Shown here piece after piece: positions 24,347 to 34,741 of a DNA stretch of 64,000 nt (positions are counted from its first letter, which is position 1; each line of letters starts with the position of its first letter). The notes below the pieces were generated by a model. That model worked only from the letters and a program-made list of their open reading frames with translations, searched no databases and had not been told where the DNA came from. The stretch comes from Isoptericola sp044389085 (GTDB lineage Bacteria; Actinomycetota; Actinomycetes; Actinomycetales; Cellulomonadaceae): the NCBI RefSeq assembly GCF_044389085.1, contig NZ_JBIRXP010000003.1, positions 620,001 to 684,000 of the forward strand. The letters are read 5' to 3'. Position numbers and translations under genes: made by a program.

Positions 24347-26121
24347 CGACACAGTTCCCAGTGACGAACGGCAACCAGCCCGTCGGTGAGGGCGACGGCC
24401 GCAGCTACGAGGCAGGGACGGACAAGCCCCTGCTCGAGATCCGCGACCTCGAGGTCTCGTTCACCACCTCCGAGGGCGTCGTGCACGCCGTCCGCGGTGC
24501 CGACATCACCGTGTACCCCGGCCAGTCGGTCGCGATCGTCGGTGAGTCCGGCTCGGGCAAGTCGACCACCGCGCACGCCGTCATCGACCTGCTGCCCGGC
24601 ACCGGCAAGGTGACCGGCGGCAGCATCATGTTCGACGGCCGCGAGATCGTGGGCCTGCCCCGCGGGGAGATGGAGGCGATGCGCGGTCGCGACATCGGCC
24701 TCGTCCCGCAGGACCCGATGTCGAACCTCAACCCGGTGTGGCGCATCGGCACCCAGATCGAGGAGGCCCTCAAGGCCAACGGGTTCGAGGGCGGCAAGAA
24801 GGAGCGCAAGGACCGCGTCGCGGGCCTGCTCCAGGAGGCCGGCCTGCCCGACGCCGAGCGGCGGGCGCGCCAGTTCCCGCACGAGTTCTCGGGCGGTATG
24901 CGCCAGCGGTCCCTCATCGCGATCGGGCTGGCCGCGCGGCCGAAGCTCCTCATCGCGGACGAGCCGACGTCGGCCCTCGACGTCACGGTCCAGCGGCAGA
25001 TCCTCGACCACCTCGAGGTGCTCACGCAGGAGCTCGGCACCGCCGTCCTGTTCATCACCCACGACCTGGGCCTGGCGGCGGAGCGCGCCGAGCACCTCGT
25101 GGTGATGTTCAAGGGCCGCGTCGTGGAGTCCGGCCCGGCGCAGCAGATCCTCGCGAACCCGCAGCACCCGTACACGCAGCGCCTGGTCGCCTCGGCCCCG
25201 TCGCTCGCGTCCCGCCGTATCCAGGTGGCCCACGAGCAGGGCCAGGAGTCGGACGAGCTGCTGGCCCCCGACGCCGACGCGACGGTCGCGCTGCCCACCG
25301 CCAAGGCGGCGCAGGTGGACATCGTCGTGGCGAAGAACCTCACGAAGGTCTTCACCATCCGGGGCGGCCGTCCCGGGGCGTCGACGGACTTCAAGGCCGT
25401 CGACGACGTGAGCTTCACCCTCAAGCGCGGTCACACGCTCGCGCTGGTGGGGGAGTCCGGCTCGGGCAAGTCCACCGCGGCGAACATGGTGCTGGGGCTG
25501 CTGGACGTGACGTCGGGCGTCGTCGAGTTCGACGGCGTGGACATCGCGAAGCAGTCGCCCAAGGAGGCCTTCGCCTTCCGGCGCCGCATCCAGCCGGTGT
25601 TCCAGAACCCGTACGGCTCGCTCGACCCGACGTTCTCCATCTACCGCTCGATCGAGGAGCCGCTGGCCCTCCACAAGGTCGGTGGCAAGAAGGAGCGCGA
25701 GAAGCGGGTGCGCGAGCTCCTCGACATGGTGGCGCTGCCCCAGTCGGCGATGCGCCGCTTCCCGAACGAGCTCTCGGGCGGCCAGCGGCAGCGCATCGCC
25801 ATCGCGCGAGCGCTCGCCCTGCGCCCCGAGGTCATCGTGCTCGACGAGGCCGTCTCCGCCCTCGACGTGCTCGTCCAGGCGCAGATCCTCGAGCTCCTCG
25901 GCACCCTGCAGGAGGAGCTGGGGCTGTCCTACCTGTTCATCACGCACGACCTCGCGGTCGTGCGGCAGATCGCCGACTCGGTGGTCGTGATGCAGAACGG
26001 CCGCGTCGTGGAGCAGGCCAGCACCGACGAGGTGTTCGACAACCCGCGTCAGCAGTACACGCGCGACCTGCTCGCCGCCATCCCCGGCGCGGGGCTGGAG
26101 GGCGCGGCGATCGCGGGCTGA
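24343..26121 (+). CDS. Fused OppD-OppF-type double ATPase of the peptide importer
   Basis: Two complete ABC ATPases lie in one 592-residue chain. The first has GESGSGKSTTAHAVIDLLPG (Walker A at about residue 67), FSGGMRQRSLIAIGLA (about 182) and LIADEPTSALDVTVQRQILD. The second has GESGSGKSTAANMVLGLL (about 370), LSGGQRQRIAIARAL (about 477) and VLDEAVSALDVLVQAQILE, where the usual DEPTS reads DEAVS, the OppF form. A linker joins them at about residues 290-325. Most bacteria encode OppD and OppF separately; fusion is common among actinobacteria. ATG 24343 overlaps the OppC stop. The operon ends with a strong hairpin at 26143. Confidence 0.96.
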   Translation: MTTQFPVTNGNQPVGEGDGRSYEAGTDKPLLEIRDLEVSFTTSEGVVHAVRGADITVYPGQSVAIVGESGSGKSTTAHAVIDLLPGTGKVTGGSIMFDGREIVGLPRGEMEAMRGRDIGLVPQDPMSNLNPVWRIGTQIEEALKANGFEGGKKERKDRVAGLLQEAGLPDAERRARQFPHEFSGGMRQRSLIAIGLAARPKLLIADEPTSALDVTVQRQILDHLEVLTQELGTAVLFITHDLGLAAERAEHLVVMFKGRVVESGPAQQILANPQHPYTQRLVASAPSLASRRIQVAHEQGQESDELLAPDADATVALPTAKAAQVDIVVAKNLTKVFTIRGGRPGASTDFKAVDDVSFTLKRGHTLALVGESGSGKSTAANMVLGLLDVTSGVVEFDGVDIAKQSPKEAFAFRRRIQPVFQNPYGSLDPTFSIYRSIEEPLALHKVGGKKEREKRVRELLDMVALPQSAMRRFPNELSGGQRQRIAIARALALRPEVIVLDEAVSALDVLVQAQILELLGTLQEELGLSYLFITHDLAVVRQIADSVVVMQNGRVVEQASTDEVFDNPRQQYTRDLLAAIPGAGLEGAAIAG

Positions 26122-26142
26122 CGCCCGAGGCACGCCCCGGAC

Positions 26143-26177
26143 GGGCCGGCGCACGACCCCTGGTCGTGCGCCGGCCC
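26143..26177 (+). terminator. Terminator hairpin of the peptide importer operon
   Basis: GGGCCGGCGCACGACC and its exact complement form a 16-base stem with the 3-base loop CCT, 21 bases after the ATPase stop. No T-run follows, as is usual in this GC-rich sequence. Confidence 0.8.
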
Positions 26178-26229
26178 GCGCCGTTCCCTCCGTTTGCCGA
26201 TGCCCGGGCGCGGCGTCAGGGTGAGGGGC

Positions 26230-28014
26230 ATGGCAGGGGCGTCGACGCTGACCCGTGGGGTCTTCTATCCGGCAGCGGGCATCATCCTGCTCTTCGTCCT
26301 GCTCGCGGTCGTCGCCACAGACGCCACGACGGCCGTCATGAACACGCTCCAGGGCGAGGTGATCGGCGCCTTCGGCTGGTACTACGTGCTCCTGGTGGCC
26401 GCGTTCGTCATCTTCGCGGTCTGGATGGGGCTGAGCCGGTTCGGCGACATCGTGCTGGGCCCCGACGACGCCGAGCCGGACTTCAAGCTGCCGGTGTGGT
26501 TCTCGATGCTGTTCGCCACCGGGATGGGCATCGGGCTCGTCTACTACGGCGTCTCCGAGCCGCTGTCCCACTTCGTGAGCCCGAAGCCGGGAGTGACCGG
26601 CGACGACGCGACCCTCGCCCAGGCGGCGATCTCCCAGACCTACGTGCACTGGGGGTTCCACGCCTGGGCGATCTACGTGGTCGCGGGCCTGGCGCTCGCC
26701 TACGCGATCCACCGCAAGGGTCGCCCGGTGTCGATCCGCTGGGCGCTCGAACCGCTCCTCGGCGACCGCGTCAAGGGCGCGTGGGGCCACGTGATCGACG
26801 TGGTGGCGATCATCGGCACCGTCTTCGGCGTGGCGACGTCACTGGGGCTGGGCGTGCTGCAGGTCGCGCACGGGCTGGGCTACCTGGACGTCGTCGAACC
26901 GTCCGTCGGGCTCGAGATCGGGCTGATCGCCGTGATCACGGCGATCGCGGCGATGTCCGTGGCCTCTGGCCTGTCCCGGGGCATCAAGTGGCTGTCCAAC
27001 GGCAACATGGTGCTGGCCGGGGTGGTGCTCGCCGTCGTGCTGGTCCTCGGCCCCACCCTGTTCCTGCTGCGCAGCTGGGTGCAGTCGTTCGGGTACTACT
27101 TCGCCAACGTCGTGCAGATGACGTTCGACACGCTCGCGTTCCGGGGCGAGGCGGGGCTGGAGTGGGAGTCGAGCTGGACGATCTTCTACTGGGGCTGGTG
27201 GATGTCCTGGGCGCCCTTCGTCGGCGTGTTCATCGCGCGCATCTCGCGCGGGCGCACCGTCCGGGAGTTCGTGCTCGGCACCCTCGCGGTGCCGATGGCC
27301 GTCGCGACCATCTGGTTCAGCGTGTTCGGGGGAGCGGGCCTGCACCAGGAGATGACCCAGCCCGGAAGCATGCTGGACCCCGTGACCGGCGAGGTGAACA
27401 CCGACACGGCCATGTTCCAGCTCTTCGCGTCCCTGCCGGGGGCGGGCACATGGCTGGCGGTGGCCGGCATCGTCCTGGTGGTCGTCTTCTTCGTCACCTC
27501 GTCGGACTCCGGGTCGTTCGTCGTCGACATGCTGGCGAACGGCGGCAACCCGAACCCGCCGCTGTGGAGCCGGCTGTTCTGGGCCGTGCTGCAGGGGCTC
27601 GTCGCGGCGGCGCTGCTGCTGGCCGGCGGCCTCCAGGCCCTCCAGACGGCCGCGATCCTCATCGCGCTCCCGTTCTCCCTGGTCCTCATCGGGATGGCGG
27701 TCTCGATCGTCCGGGAGCTGAGCGTGGAGCACCGGCAGATCGTGCGCGCGGAGCGCCGTGCGGCGCGGGAGCGGCTGACCGAGCACGTCACCCAGGAGGT
27801 GGCGACCACCCTGGCCGGCCGGTGGGAGAACGTCCTGCCACCCGCCCCGGGGGCGCTGCGGCTGCGGGTGCCGCGCCGGCGGGAGTCCAAGGGCCAGCCC
27901 GGAGCACAACCGGGAGCGCAGCCGGGCGGAAAACCCCCAGGAGCGGCACCCCCGGAGGGGTCGGGCAGCGCACCCGGGACGGGGGCGGACGGAGAGTCTG
28001 GACGGGGCGGGTAA
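26230..28014 (+). CDS. BCCT-family betaine/choline/carnitine transporter
   Basis: This 594-residue carrier has about twelve spans and would import glycine betaine or a related compatible solute using a sodium or proton gradient. The Gly-rich unwound helix GMGIGLVYYGVSEPLSHF and the signature SSWTIFYWGWWMSWAPFVG identify the family. The final 110 residues are cytoplasmic, with a charged helix and a Pro/Gly/Gln tail containing GAQPGAQPGGKPPG. A cytoplasmic C-tail acts in osmosensing in BetP. The start is uncertain: ATG 26230, GTG 26221, ATG 26200 and TTG 26194 are all in frame. The stop codon TAA also forms the start of the typA -10 box TAAGAT. Confidence 0.92.
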   Translation: MAGASTLTRGVFYPAAGIILLFVLLAVVATDATTAVMNTLQGEVIGAFGWYYVLLVAAFVIFAVWMGLSRFGDIVLGPDDAEPDFKLPVWFSMLFATGMGIGLVYYGVSEPLSHFVSPKPGVTGDDATLAQAAISQTYVHWGFHAWAIYVVAGLALAYAIHRKGRPVSIRWALEPLLGDRVKGAWGHVIDVVAIIGTVFGVATSLGLGVLQVAHGLGYLDVVEPSVGLEIGLIAVITAIAAMSVASGLSRGIKWLSNGNMVLAGVVLAVVLVLGPTLFLLRSWVQSFGYYFANVVQMTFDTLAFRGEAGLEWESSWTIFYWGWWMSWAPFVGVFIARISRGRTVREFVLGTLAVPMAVATIWFSVFGGAGLHQEMTQPGSMLDPVTGEVNTDTAMFQLFASLPGAGTWLAVAGIVLVVVFFVTSSDSGSFVVDMLANGGNPNPPLWSRLFWAVLQGLVAAALLLAGGLQALQTAAILIALPFSLVLIGMAVSIVRELSVEHRQIVRAERRAARERLTEHVTQEVATTLAGRWENVLPPAPGALRLRVPRRRESKGQPGAQPGAQPGGKPPGAAPPEGSGSAPGTGADGESGRGG

Positions 28015-28017
28015 GAT
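28012..28017 (+). promoter_or_regulatory. Candidate -10 box of typA on the preceding stop codon
   Basis: TAAGAT fits TANNNT; its first three bases are the TAA stop of the BCCT gene. The typA start is 54 bases downstream, after an AGGAAATGAG ribosome site. Confidence 0.55.
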
Positions 28018-28071
28018 AGCGGCGGCCCGATTGACGGGTCGCTCCCTCCCCCCAGGAAATGAGACCCGTAG

Positions 28072-29982
<1,911 letters not shown>

Positions 29983-29993
29983 CCCGCCTCGCG

Positions 29994-31049
29994 GTGACCG
30001 GCTCGGCCGTGCCCGCCCCCGCCGTGCGCGTGCCCGCGCGCGGCGGCGGGCTGGTCGCGGTGCACGCGCACCCCGACGACGAGACGCTCGCCACCGGCGC
30101 GCTGCTCGCGTCCTGGGCGGCCGCGGGCCGACCCGTCGCCGTGGTGACCTGCACGCGCGGCGAGCGCGGCGAGGTCATCGACACGCCGTCGCACCCCACG
30201 GGGCTCGCGCGCCTCGAGGACGACGGGCCCGCCCTCGCCGCGCACCGGGAGACCGAGCTCACCGCCGCCCTGGCCGCGCTCGGCGGCGGGCCGGACGTCG
30301 TCGCGCACACCTTCCTCGACGCCGTCGACCCGTCCGGGGTCGTGCGCTTCGAGGACTCCGGCATGGCCTGGGTCGCTCCGGGGGTCGCGGGGCCGGCGGA
30401 CGACGCACCGCCGTCGGCGTTCGCGCGCGTCCCGCTCGACGACGCGGCCGCGCGCCTGGCCGCCGTGGTGCGCGCCCGATGCCCCGCCGTCGTCGCGACG
30501 TACGAGGAGCGGGGCGGGTACGGGCACCCGGACCACGTGCGTGCCCATGACGTCGCGGTGCGCGCGCTCGCCCTCGCCGCGGACCCGGAAGCCCCCGTGC
30601 CGGGAGAGCCCTGGGGCGGGGCCGAGCTGTGGCAGGCGGTCACGCCGTCGGCCGAGCTGCGCGCGGGCCGCAGGGCGCTCGCCGGCGCCCCCGAGGCGGC
30701 CGGGCTCGCCTCCCGCGCCGGGCTGACCTTCCCCGACCCCGACGAGGACCTGCCGCCCGTGGCGCGCCACGACGCCGAGCTCGCCACCGCCGCCCCCGGC
30801 GACGTCGAGCGGGTCGACGTCGCCCCGGTGCTCGACCGGGTGCTGACCGCGATGCGGGCGCACGCCACCCAGGTGCAGCACGCCACCCGGGCGCCGGGGA
30901 CCGGCGTCGAGGACGCCCTGCTCGGCTGGTACGCGCTCAGCAACGGCGTGCTCGCCCCGGTGCTCGCGCACGAGCACTATCTCGTCGCCGCCGACACGTC
31001 CCGGCCGGACGTCGCGGCGCCCACCGCGCCGGTAGGCTCGCCGCGATGA
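29994..31049 (+). CDS. mshB: PIG-L deacetylase, probable MshB of mycothiol synthesis
   Basis: MshB removes the acetyl group from GlcNAc-inositol, the second step of mycothiol synthesis. The 351-residue protein has the zinc motif HAHPDDETLATGALLASW and the second motif ERGGYGHPDHVRAHDVAV, plus the family segment TCTRGERGEVI. The GTG start lies 12 bases after typA. The downstream overlap with a small membrane protein (ATGA) resembles the mshB-DUF6113 pairing seen in related actinobacteria, which supports MshB over the mycothiol S-conjugate amidase Mca; the two are hard to separate by motif alone. Confidence 0.83.
   Translation: MTGSAVPAPAVRVPARGGGLVAVHAHPDDETLATGALLASWAAAGRPVAVVTCTRGERGEVIDTPSHPTGLARLEDDGPALAAHRETELTAALAALGGGPDVVAHTFLDAVDPSGVVRFEDSGMAWVAPGVAGPADDAPPSAFARVPLDDAAARLAAVVRARCPAVVATYEERGGYGHPDHVRAHDVAVRALALAADPEAPVPGEPWGGAELWQAVTPSAELRAGRRALAGAPEAAGLASRAGLTFPDPDEDLPPVARHDAELATAAPGDVERVDVAPVLDRVLTAMRAHATQVQHATRAPGTGVEDALLGWYALSNGVLAPVLAHEHYLVAADTSRPDVAAPTAPVGSPR
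31033..31038 (+). promoter_or_regulatory. Candidate -10 box of the small membrane protein gene, inside mshB
   Basis: TAGGCT fits TANNNT and ends 7 bases before ATG 31046. It lies in the last codons of mshB and would give the downstream gene an extra leaderless promoter. Confidence 0.4.
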
Positions 31050-31465
31050 CCACGCCCGAGCCCGCGACCCCCACCCCGCCCCCCGCCGCCGCGGCCGGGT
31101 CCGGCCGGTGGTGGCGGTCCGCCGCACGCGCGGTGCTCGCCGTGGCGCTCGGCGCCGTCGTCGGCGTGCTGGGCACGGTCGCGCACCGCACCCAGTGGCA
31201 CGACCTCCCCGTCGGCATCGTCCTGGCGCTCGCGATCACCCTGTCCACGGCCGTGCTGTGCCGGGCGTGGGCGGGGCTCGGGCCGCTGCTCGCGGCCGGT
31301 GCGGGCTGGGTGCTGGCGGTGCAGGTCCTCGCCGTCGCCGGGCCTGGCGGGGACGTGCTGGTGCCCGCCCAGGCCGTGGGGCTGGTGTGGACGTACGGGG
31401 GGCTCGTGATGTTCCTCGTCGCCGCGTTCCTGCCGCGGTCGTGGTTCTCCGACCGTCGCCGCTGA
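31046..31465 (+). CDS. Small four-span membrane protein (DUF6113-like)
   Basis: This 139-residue protein begins with a Pro/Thr-rich cytoplasmic stretch (MTTPEPATPTPPPAAAA) and then has four hydrophobic segments, among them AVLAVALGAVVGVLGTVA and LLAAGAGWVLAVQVLAVA. It ends in Arg-rich PRSWFSDRRR. ATG 31046 overlaps the mshB stop by 4 bases. Small membrane proteins of this kind follow mshB in several actinobacteria; their function is unknown. Confidence 0.75.
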   Translation: MTTPEPATPTPPPAAAAGSGRWWRSAARAVLAVALGAVVGVLGTVAHRTQWHDLPVGIVLALAITLSTAVLCRAWAGLGPLLAAGAGWVLAVQVLAVAGPGGDVLVPAQAVGLVWTYGGLVMFLVAAFLPRSWFSDRRR

Positions 31466-31595
31466 CCGCGACGGGCCGGGGGACTGTGCGCGTCGCGTGC
31501 GCGCCGCCCCGCCGGGCGTGACGAACCTGTGCGGACCCGCGTCCGATTTGACGCTTTCACCCGGACTTGCGCCCTGTCGGCGGGCGTCCTCCGAG

Positions 31596-31601
31596 TAGGA
31601 T
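31596..31601 (+). promoter_or_regulatory. Candidate -10 box of the VanW-pheA-tyrA operon
   Basis: TAGGAT fits TANNNT and lies 74 bases before the ATG of the VanW gene. A TTGACG at 31548-31553 is too far upstream to be its -35. Confidence 0.4.
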
Positions 31602-31675
31602 CCCCGAGGCGGGCCCGCCCCGCGTCATCTGTCCCTCCGGGGCGTCGTCCCCGCACCCACCCAGACGGAGCATGC

Positions 31676-33808
31676 ATGGGTCACCCGACCGAGCGCGAGC
31701 CGGACCCCGCCGGGCCCGCCCCCGCCGAGCCTGCGCGCCCCGAGACCGAGCCCGAGACCGAGGCCCCCGCCCCGCAGCAGCCTGCCGACCAGACCGCCGG
31801 GACGCCTGACGAGGAGCCGGAGGCGCCCTACGAGCCGCGGGTGCGGCTGTACGAGCAGCAGGTCATCGCCTCGGTGCCGGCGCCGTCGTCGGGACCGCCG
31901 ACGCAGGCCCTGCCGGCGGTGGGGCCGACCCCGGGCGGCCCGGAAGGGGCCTCGCCCGCGACGACGGGCGCCGCCGCGCCCGCCGCGGACGTCCCTCCGC
32001 CCGCCGACCCCGGCTCGCCGCTCGACGGCCTGGCGGGCGACGGCGCCCCCAGCCGCGCCCCGAAGGTGGCCCTGTGGGCCGGCGTCGGCCTCGTCGTCGT
32101 CGCGGGCCTCTACGCGGGGGCGCAGTGGGCCGTCGCGGGGACCGTCCCGAAGGGCACCACGGTCGCCGGGATCGACATCGGCGGGTTGGACGCCGCGCCC
32201 GCCGTCGCGGCCCTCGACGACGGCCTGGGCCCGCGCGCCGCGGAGCCGGTCGAGGTCCGGGCGGGCGAGGCGTCGAGCACGATCGACCCGGCCGAGGCCG
32301 GGCTGTCGTTCGACGCGCAGGGCACGGTCGACGGGCTCACCGGGTTCTCGCTCAGCCCGGTGCACCTGTGGGAGCACCTGGTCGGCGCCGGCGAGGCGCC
32401 GCCGGTCGTCCAGGTCTCGCACCCCACCCTCAGCGCGGCGGTCGCCGGCCTGGAGGACACGCTCAAGGTCGAGCCGGTGGACGGGACGGTCGGGTTCAAG
32501 GGCGCGAAGGCGGTGGCCACGGAAGCGGTCGAGGGGTCCAGCGTCGTCGTCGACGACGCGGTGGACGCCGTCGCGGACGCCTGGCTCGTCACCTCCGGCC
32601 CGGTCGACCTGCCGACCGAGGTCGTCGAGCCCGCGATCACGCAGGCGGAGACGGACGCGGCCCTGGAGCAGGCCCAGCAGGTGGTGAGCGATCCCGTCAC
32701 CGTCGACGTCGGGGAGCAGTCCGCCGAGCTGACGCCGAAGGCTCTTGCCAAGGCGACCTCCTTCAAGAACGCCGACGGCGAGCTCAAGGCGCAGTTCGAC
32801 GGCGAGAAGCTCGTCTCGGACGTCGTGGACGGCACCGACGACCTGCTCACCGAGCCGGACGACGCGCACTTCGTGTTCTCGGGCGGCAAGCCCGTCGTCG
32901 AGGGCGGGGAGCAGGGCACGACGCTCGACCCGGACGACACGGCGTCCGCCGTCGGCAAGGCCGCCCTGTCCGGGGAGCGCACGGCGGCGCTGAAGCTCGT
33001 GGAGCGCGAGCCGGAGCGCACCAAGGAGGCGCTCGAGGACATGGGCGTCAAGGAGGTCGTCTCGTCGTTCTCCACGCCGCTGACGAGCGAGCCCATCCGC
33101 ACGCGCAACCTCGAGCGGGGCGCCCAGCTCGTCACCGGCACCCTGGTGGCGCCGGGCGAGACGTTCTCGCTCCTCGACACGCTGTCGCCCATCGACGAGT
33201 CGAACGGCTTCGTCGCCGCGGGCGTCGTGAGCAACGGGGTGCACACGGACGCCGTCGGCGGCGGGCTGTCCCAGATGGCTACGACCACGTACAACGCCGG
33301 CTACTTCGCCGGGTTCGACGACGCCGGGCACCAGCCGCACAGCTACTGGTTCAGCCGGTACCCGGCGGGGCGCGAGGCGACCATCTACGTCGGCGCGATC
33401 GACATGAAGTTCACGAACGACACCCCCTACGGGGCCGTCATGCAGTCGTGGGTGTCCGGCGGCGAGCTGCACGTCCAGGTCTGGTCGACCCCGTACTACG
33501 AGGTCAAGTCGCAGGCGGGGGACAAGCGCAACATCGTCCCGGCGACGGCCGTGCACAAGTCCGGCGCGGGCTGCGAGGCGTACCCCGGCGGCAACGACGG
33601 GTTCACGATCACCAACTACCGCCAGGTGTTCCACGACGGCGAGCAGGTCAAGGACGAGTCGAAGACCTGGACGTACAAGCCGGACAACCCCGTCGTGTGC
33701 GACCAGCCGAAGGCCGACCGCGACGCCGACCGCACGCCGAAGGACGACGGCGAGAAGGACGGCGACGGGAAGCAGGACGGCGACGGCGAGAAGGCCAAGG
33801 AGGACTGA
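31676..33808 (+). CDS. VanW-family membrane-anchored wall protein
   Basis: This 710-residue protein has a cytoplasmic Pro/Glu-rich N-terminus of about 130 residues, one membrane span (about 131-152, VALWAGVGLVVVAGLYAGAQ) and a large extracytoplasmic part. Two segments starting at VPKGTTVAGIDIGGLDAAPA and near residue 330 resemble the PG_binding_4 wall-binding domain. A VanW domain follows at about residues 470-600, with RNLERGAQLVTGTLVAPGET and HTDAVGGGLSQMATTTYNAG. The C-terminus is a Lys/Asp-rich tail. VanW domains occur in glycopeptide-resistance clusters and in many wall proteins; the activity is not settled. The stop overlaps the next start by one base (TGATG), so it heads the pheA operon. 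Confidence 0.9.
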   Translation: MGHPTEREPDPAGPAPAEPARPETEPETEAPAPQQPADQTAGTPDEEPEAPYEPRVRLYEQQVIASVPAPSSGPPTQALPAVGPTPGGPEGASPATTGAAAPAADVPPPADPGSPLDGLAGDGAPSRAPKVALWAGVGLVVVAGLYAGAQWAVAGTVPKGTTVAGIDIGGLDAAPAVAALDDGLGPRAAEPVEVRAGEASSTIDPAEAGLSFDAQGTVDGLTGFSLSPVHLWEHLVGAGEAPPVVQVSHPTLSAAVAGLEDTLKVEPVDGTVGFKGAKAVATEAVEGSSVVVDDAVDAVADAWLVTSGPVDLPTEVVEPAITQAETDAALEQAQQVVSDPVTVDVGEQSAELTPKALAKATSFKNADGELKAQFDGEKLVSDVVDGTDDLLTEPDDAHFVFSGGKPVVEGGEQGTTLDPDDTASAVGKAALSGERTAALKLVEREPERTKEALEDMGVKEVVSSFSTPLTSEPIRTRNLERGAQLVTGTLVAPGETFSLLDTLSPIDESNGFVAAGVVSNGVHTDAVGGGLSQMATTTYNAGYFAGFDDAGHQPHSYWFSRYPAGREATIYVGAIDMKFTNDTPYGAVMQSWVSGGELHVQVWSTPYYEVKSQAGDKRNIVPATAVHKSGAGCEAYPGGNDGFTITNYRQVFHDGEQVKDESKTWTYKPDNPVVCDQPKADRDADRTPKDDGEKDGDGKQDGDGEKAKED

Positions 33809-34728
33809 TGCTCGGACGCTCGGAACGCGAGTCCCCGGCGCACGCCGCGCAGGCGGCGCACGACGCGGGATGGTCGGGGGTCGCGCCCGGGTCCGTGGTG
33901 GCCGCGGCGGTGCCGGACGAGTCGGTCGAGCTGCTGGACCTCGGCACGACGTCGGACACGCTCGCCACCGTCGCGACGATCGACGACCTGGCGGCGGTGG
34001 TCCACCTGGGGCACCCCGAGCAGCCGTCGCCGCGGCTCGAGGAGGCGCTGCTCGCCGGCGACCCGTCGCTCATCGTCACGGCGGGGGTCGCCGTCGCCCC
34101 GCAGTGGGTGTGGGTGACCCCGGCGGACGCGACGGGCGGCCAGGCCGTCATCGGCCAGGTCGTCATCGACGAGGCCGGGATGCGCGACTGCCAGGACCTG
34201 CTGCGGGCCATGGGCGTGAGCCCCCGGCTGGTGCCGACCCGCACCTCGGTCGACGAACGGGTCGCGCTGGCCGGCCAGGCCGGCTCCCTCGTGGTCGAGC
34301 GGTCCCGGGTGCCCGCCGGCTGGGTGGAGGTGCCCGGCAGCGAGCGGCTCGCCGGCCGGCCGCCGGTCTGGTACGGGCTCCTGGAGTCGCGGGAGGCGTG
34401 GCCCCGCTTCGAGGCGCCCGCGCAGGTCTGGCTCGCCGTGGGGCCGTCGGACGACCACCGGGGCTCCCTGCAGCACACGCTGGCGGTGCTGTCGGCGGCC
34501 GGCGTCGACCTGCAGCACCTGCGCAGTCACCTGTCGGCCCGTGGGCCGCACGTGTTCTTCACGTCGTTCCGGTGCGCCACCGCGGACGTGCTCGACGGGC
34601 TCGTCGCCGAGCTCGACGCGCGGGGCGTCGCGCACCGCACGCTGGCCGTGCTGCCGGGCGAGCGGTTCGTGCCCGGCCCGGCGCCGCTGGCGCCGCAGTG
34701 GGCCGCGGGCGCGCGAGCCGCGGAGTGA
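33808..34728 (+). CDS. Prephenate dehydratase-like protein lacking the catalytic motif
   Basis: This 306-residue protein has no clear annotation, but its second half aligns by eye with the following pheA product. The stretch AGMRDCQDLLRAMGVSPRLV matches the HPHGLAQCTRF region of PheA, and GRPPVWYGLLESR stands where PheA has GARTRFVVLCRR, so the catalytic Thr-Arg-Phe is absent. The end, GSLQHTLAVLSAAGVDLQHL with HVFFTSFRC, resembles the ACT domain. The first 110 residues are weakly conserved. ATG 33808 shares one base with the VanW stop, and pheA follows after 13 bases. I infer a non-catalytic paralogue, perhaps a Phe-binding regulatory partner; the alignment is by eye only. Confidence 0.65.
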   Translation: MLGRSERESPAHAAQAAHDAGWSGVAPGSVVAAAVPDESVELLDLGTTSDTLATVATIDDLAAVVHLGHPEQPSPRLEEALLAGDPSLIVTAGVAVAPQWVWVTPADATGGQAVIGQVVIDEAGMRDCQDLLRAMGVSPRLVPTRTSVDERVALAGQAGSLVVERSRVPAGWVEVPGSERLAGRPPVWYGLLESREAWPRFEAPAQVWLAVGPSDDHRGSLQHTLAVLSAAGVDLQHLRSHLSARGPHVFFTSFRCATADVLDGLVAELDARGVAHRTLAVLPGERFVPGPAPLAPQWAAGARAAE

Positions 34729-34741
34729 GGAGCGGCGCACG

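Noticed and set aside
27880..27990. Pro/Gly/Gln repeats at the BCCT C-terminus as a separate repeat element
   Set aside because: Only one short GAQP duplication is present; it looks like an ordinary low-complexity tail.
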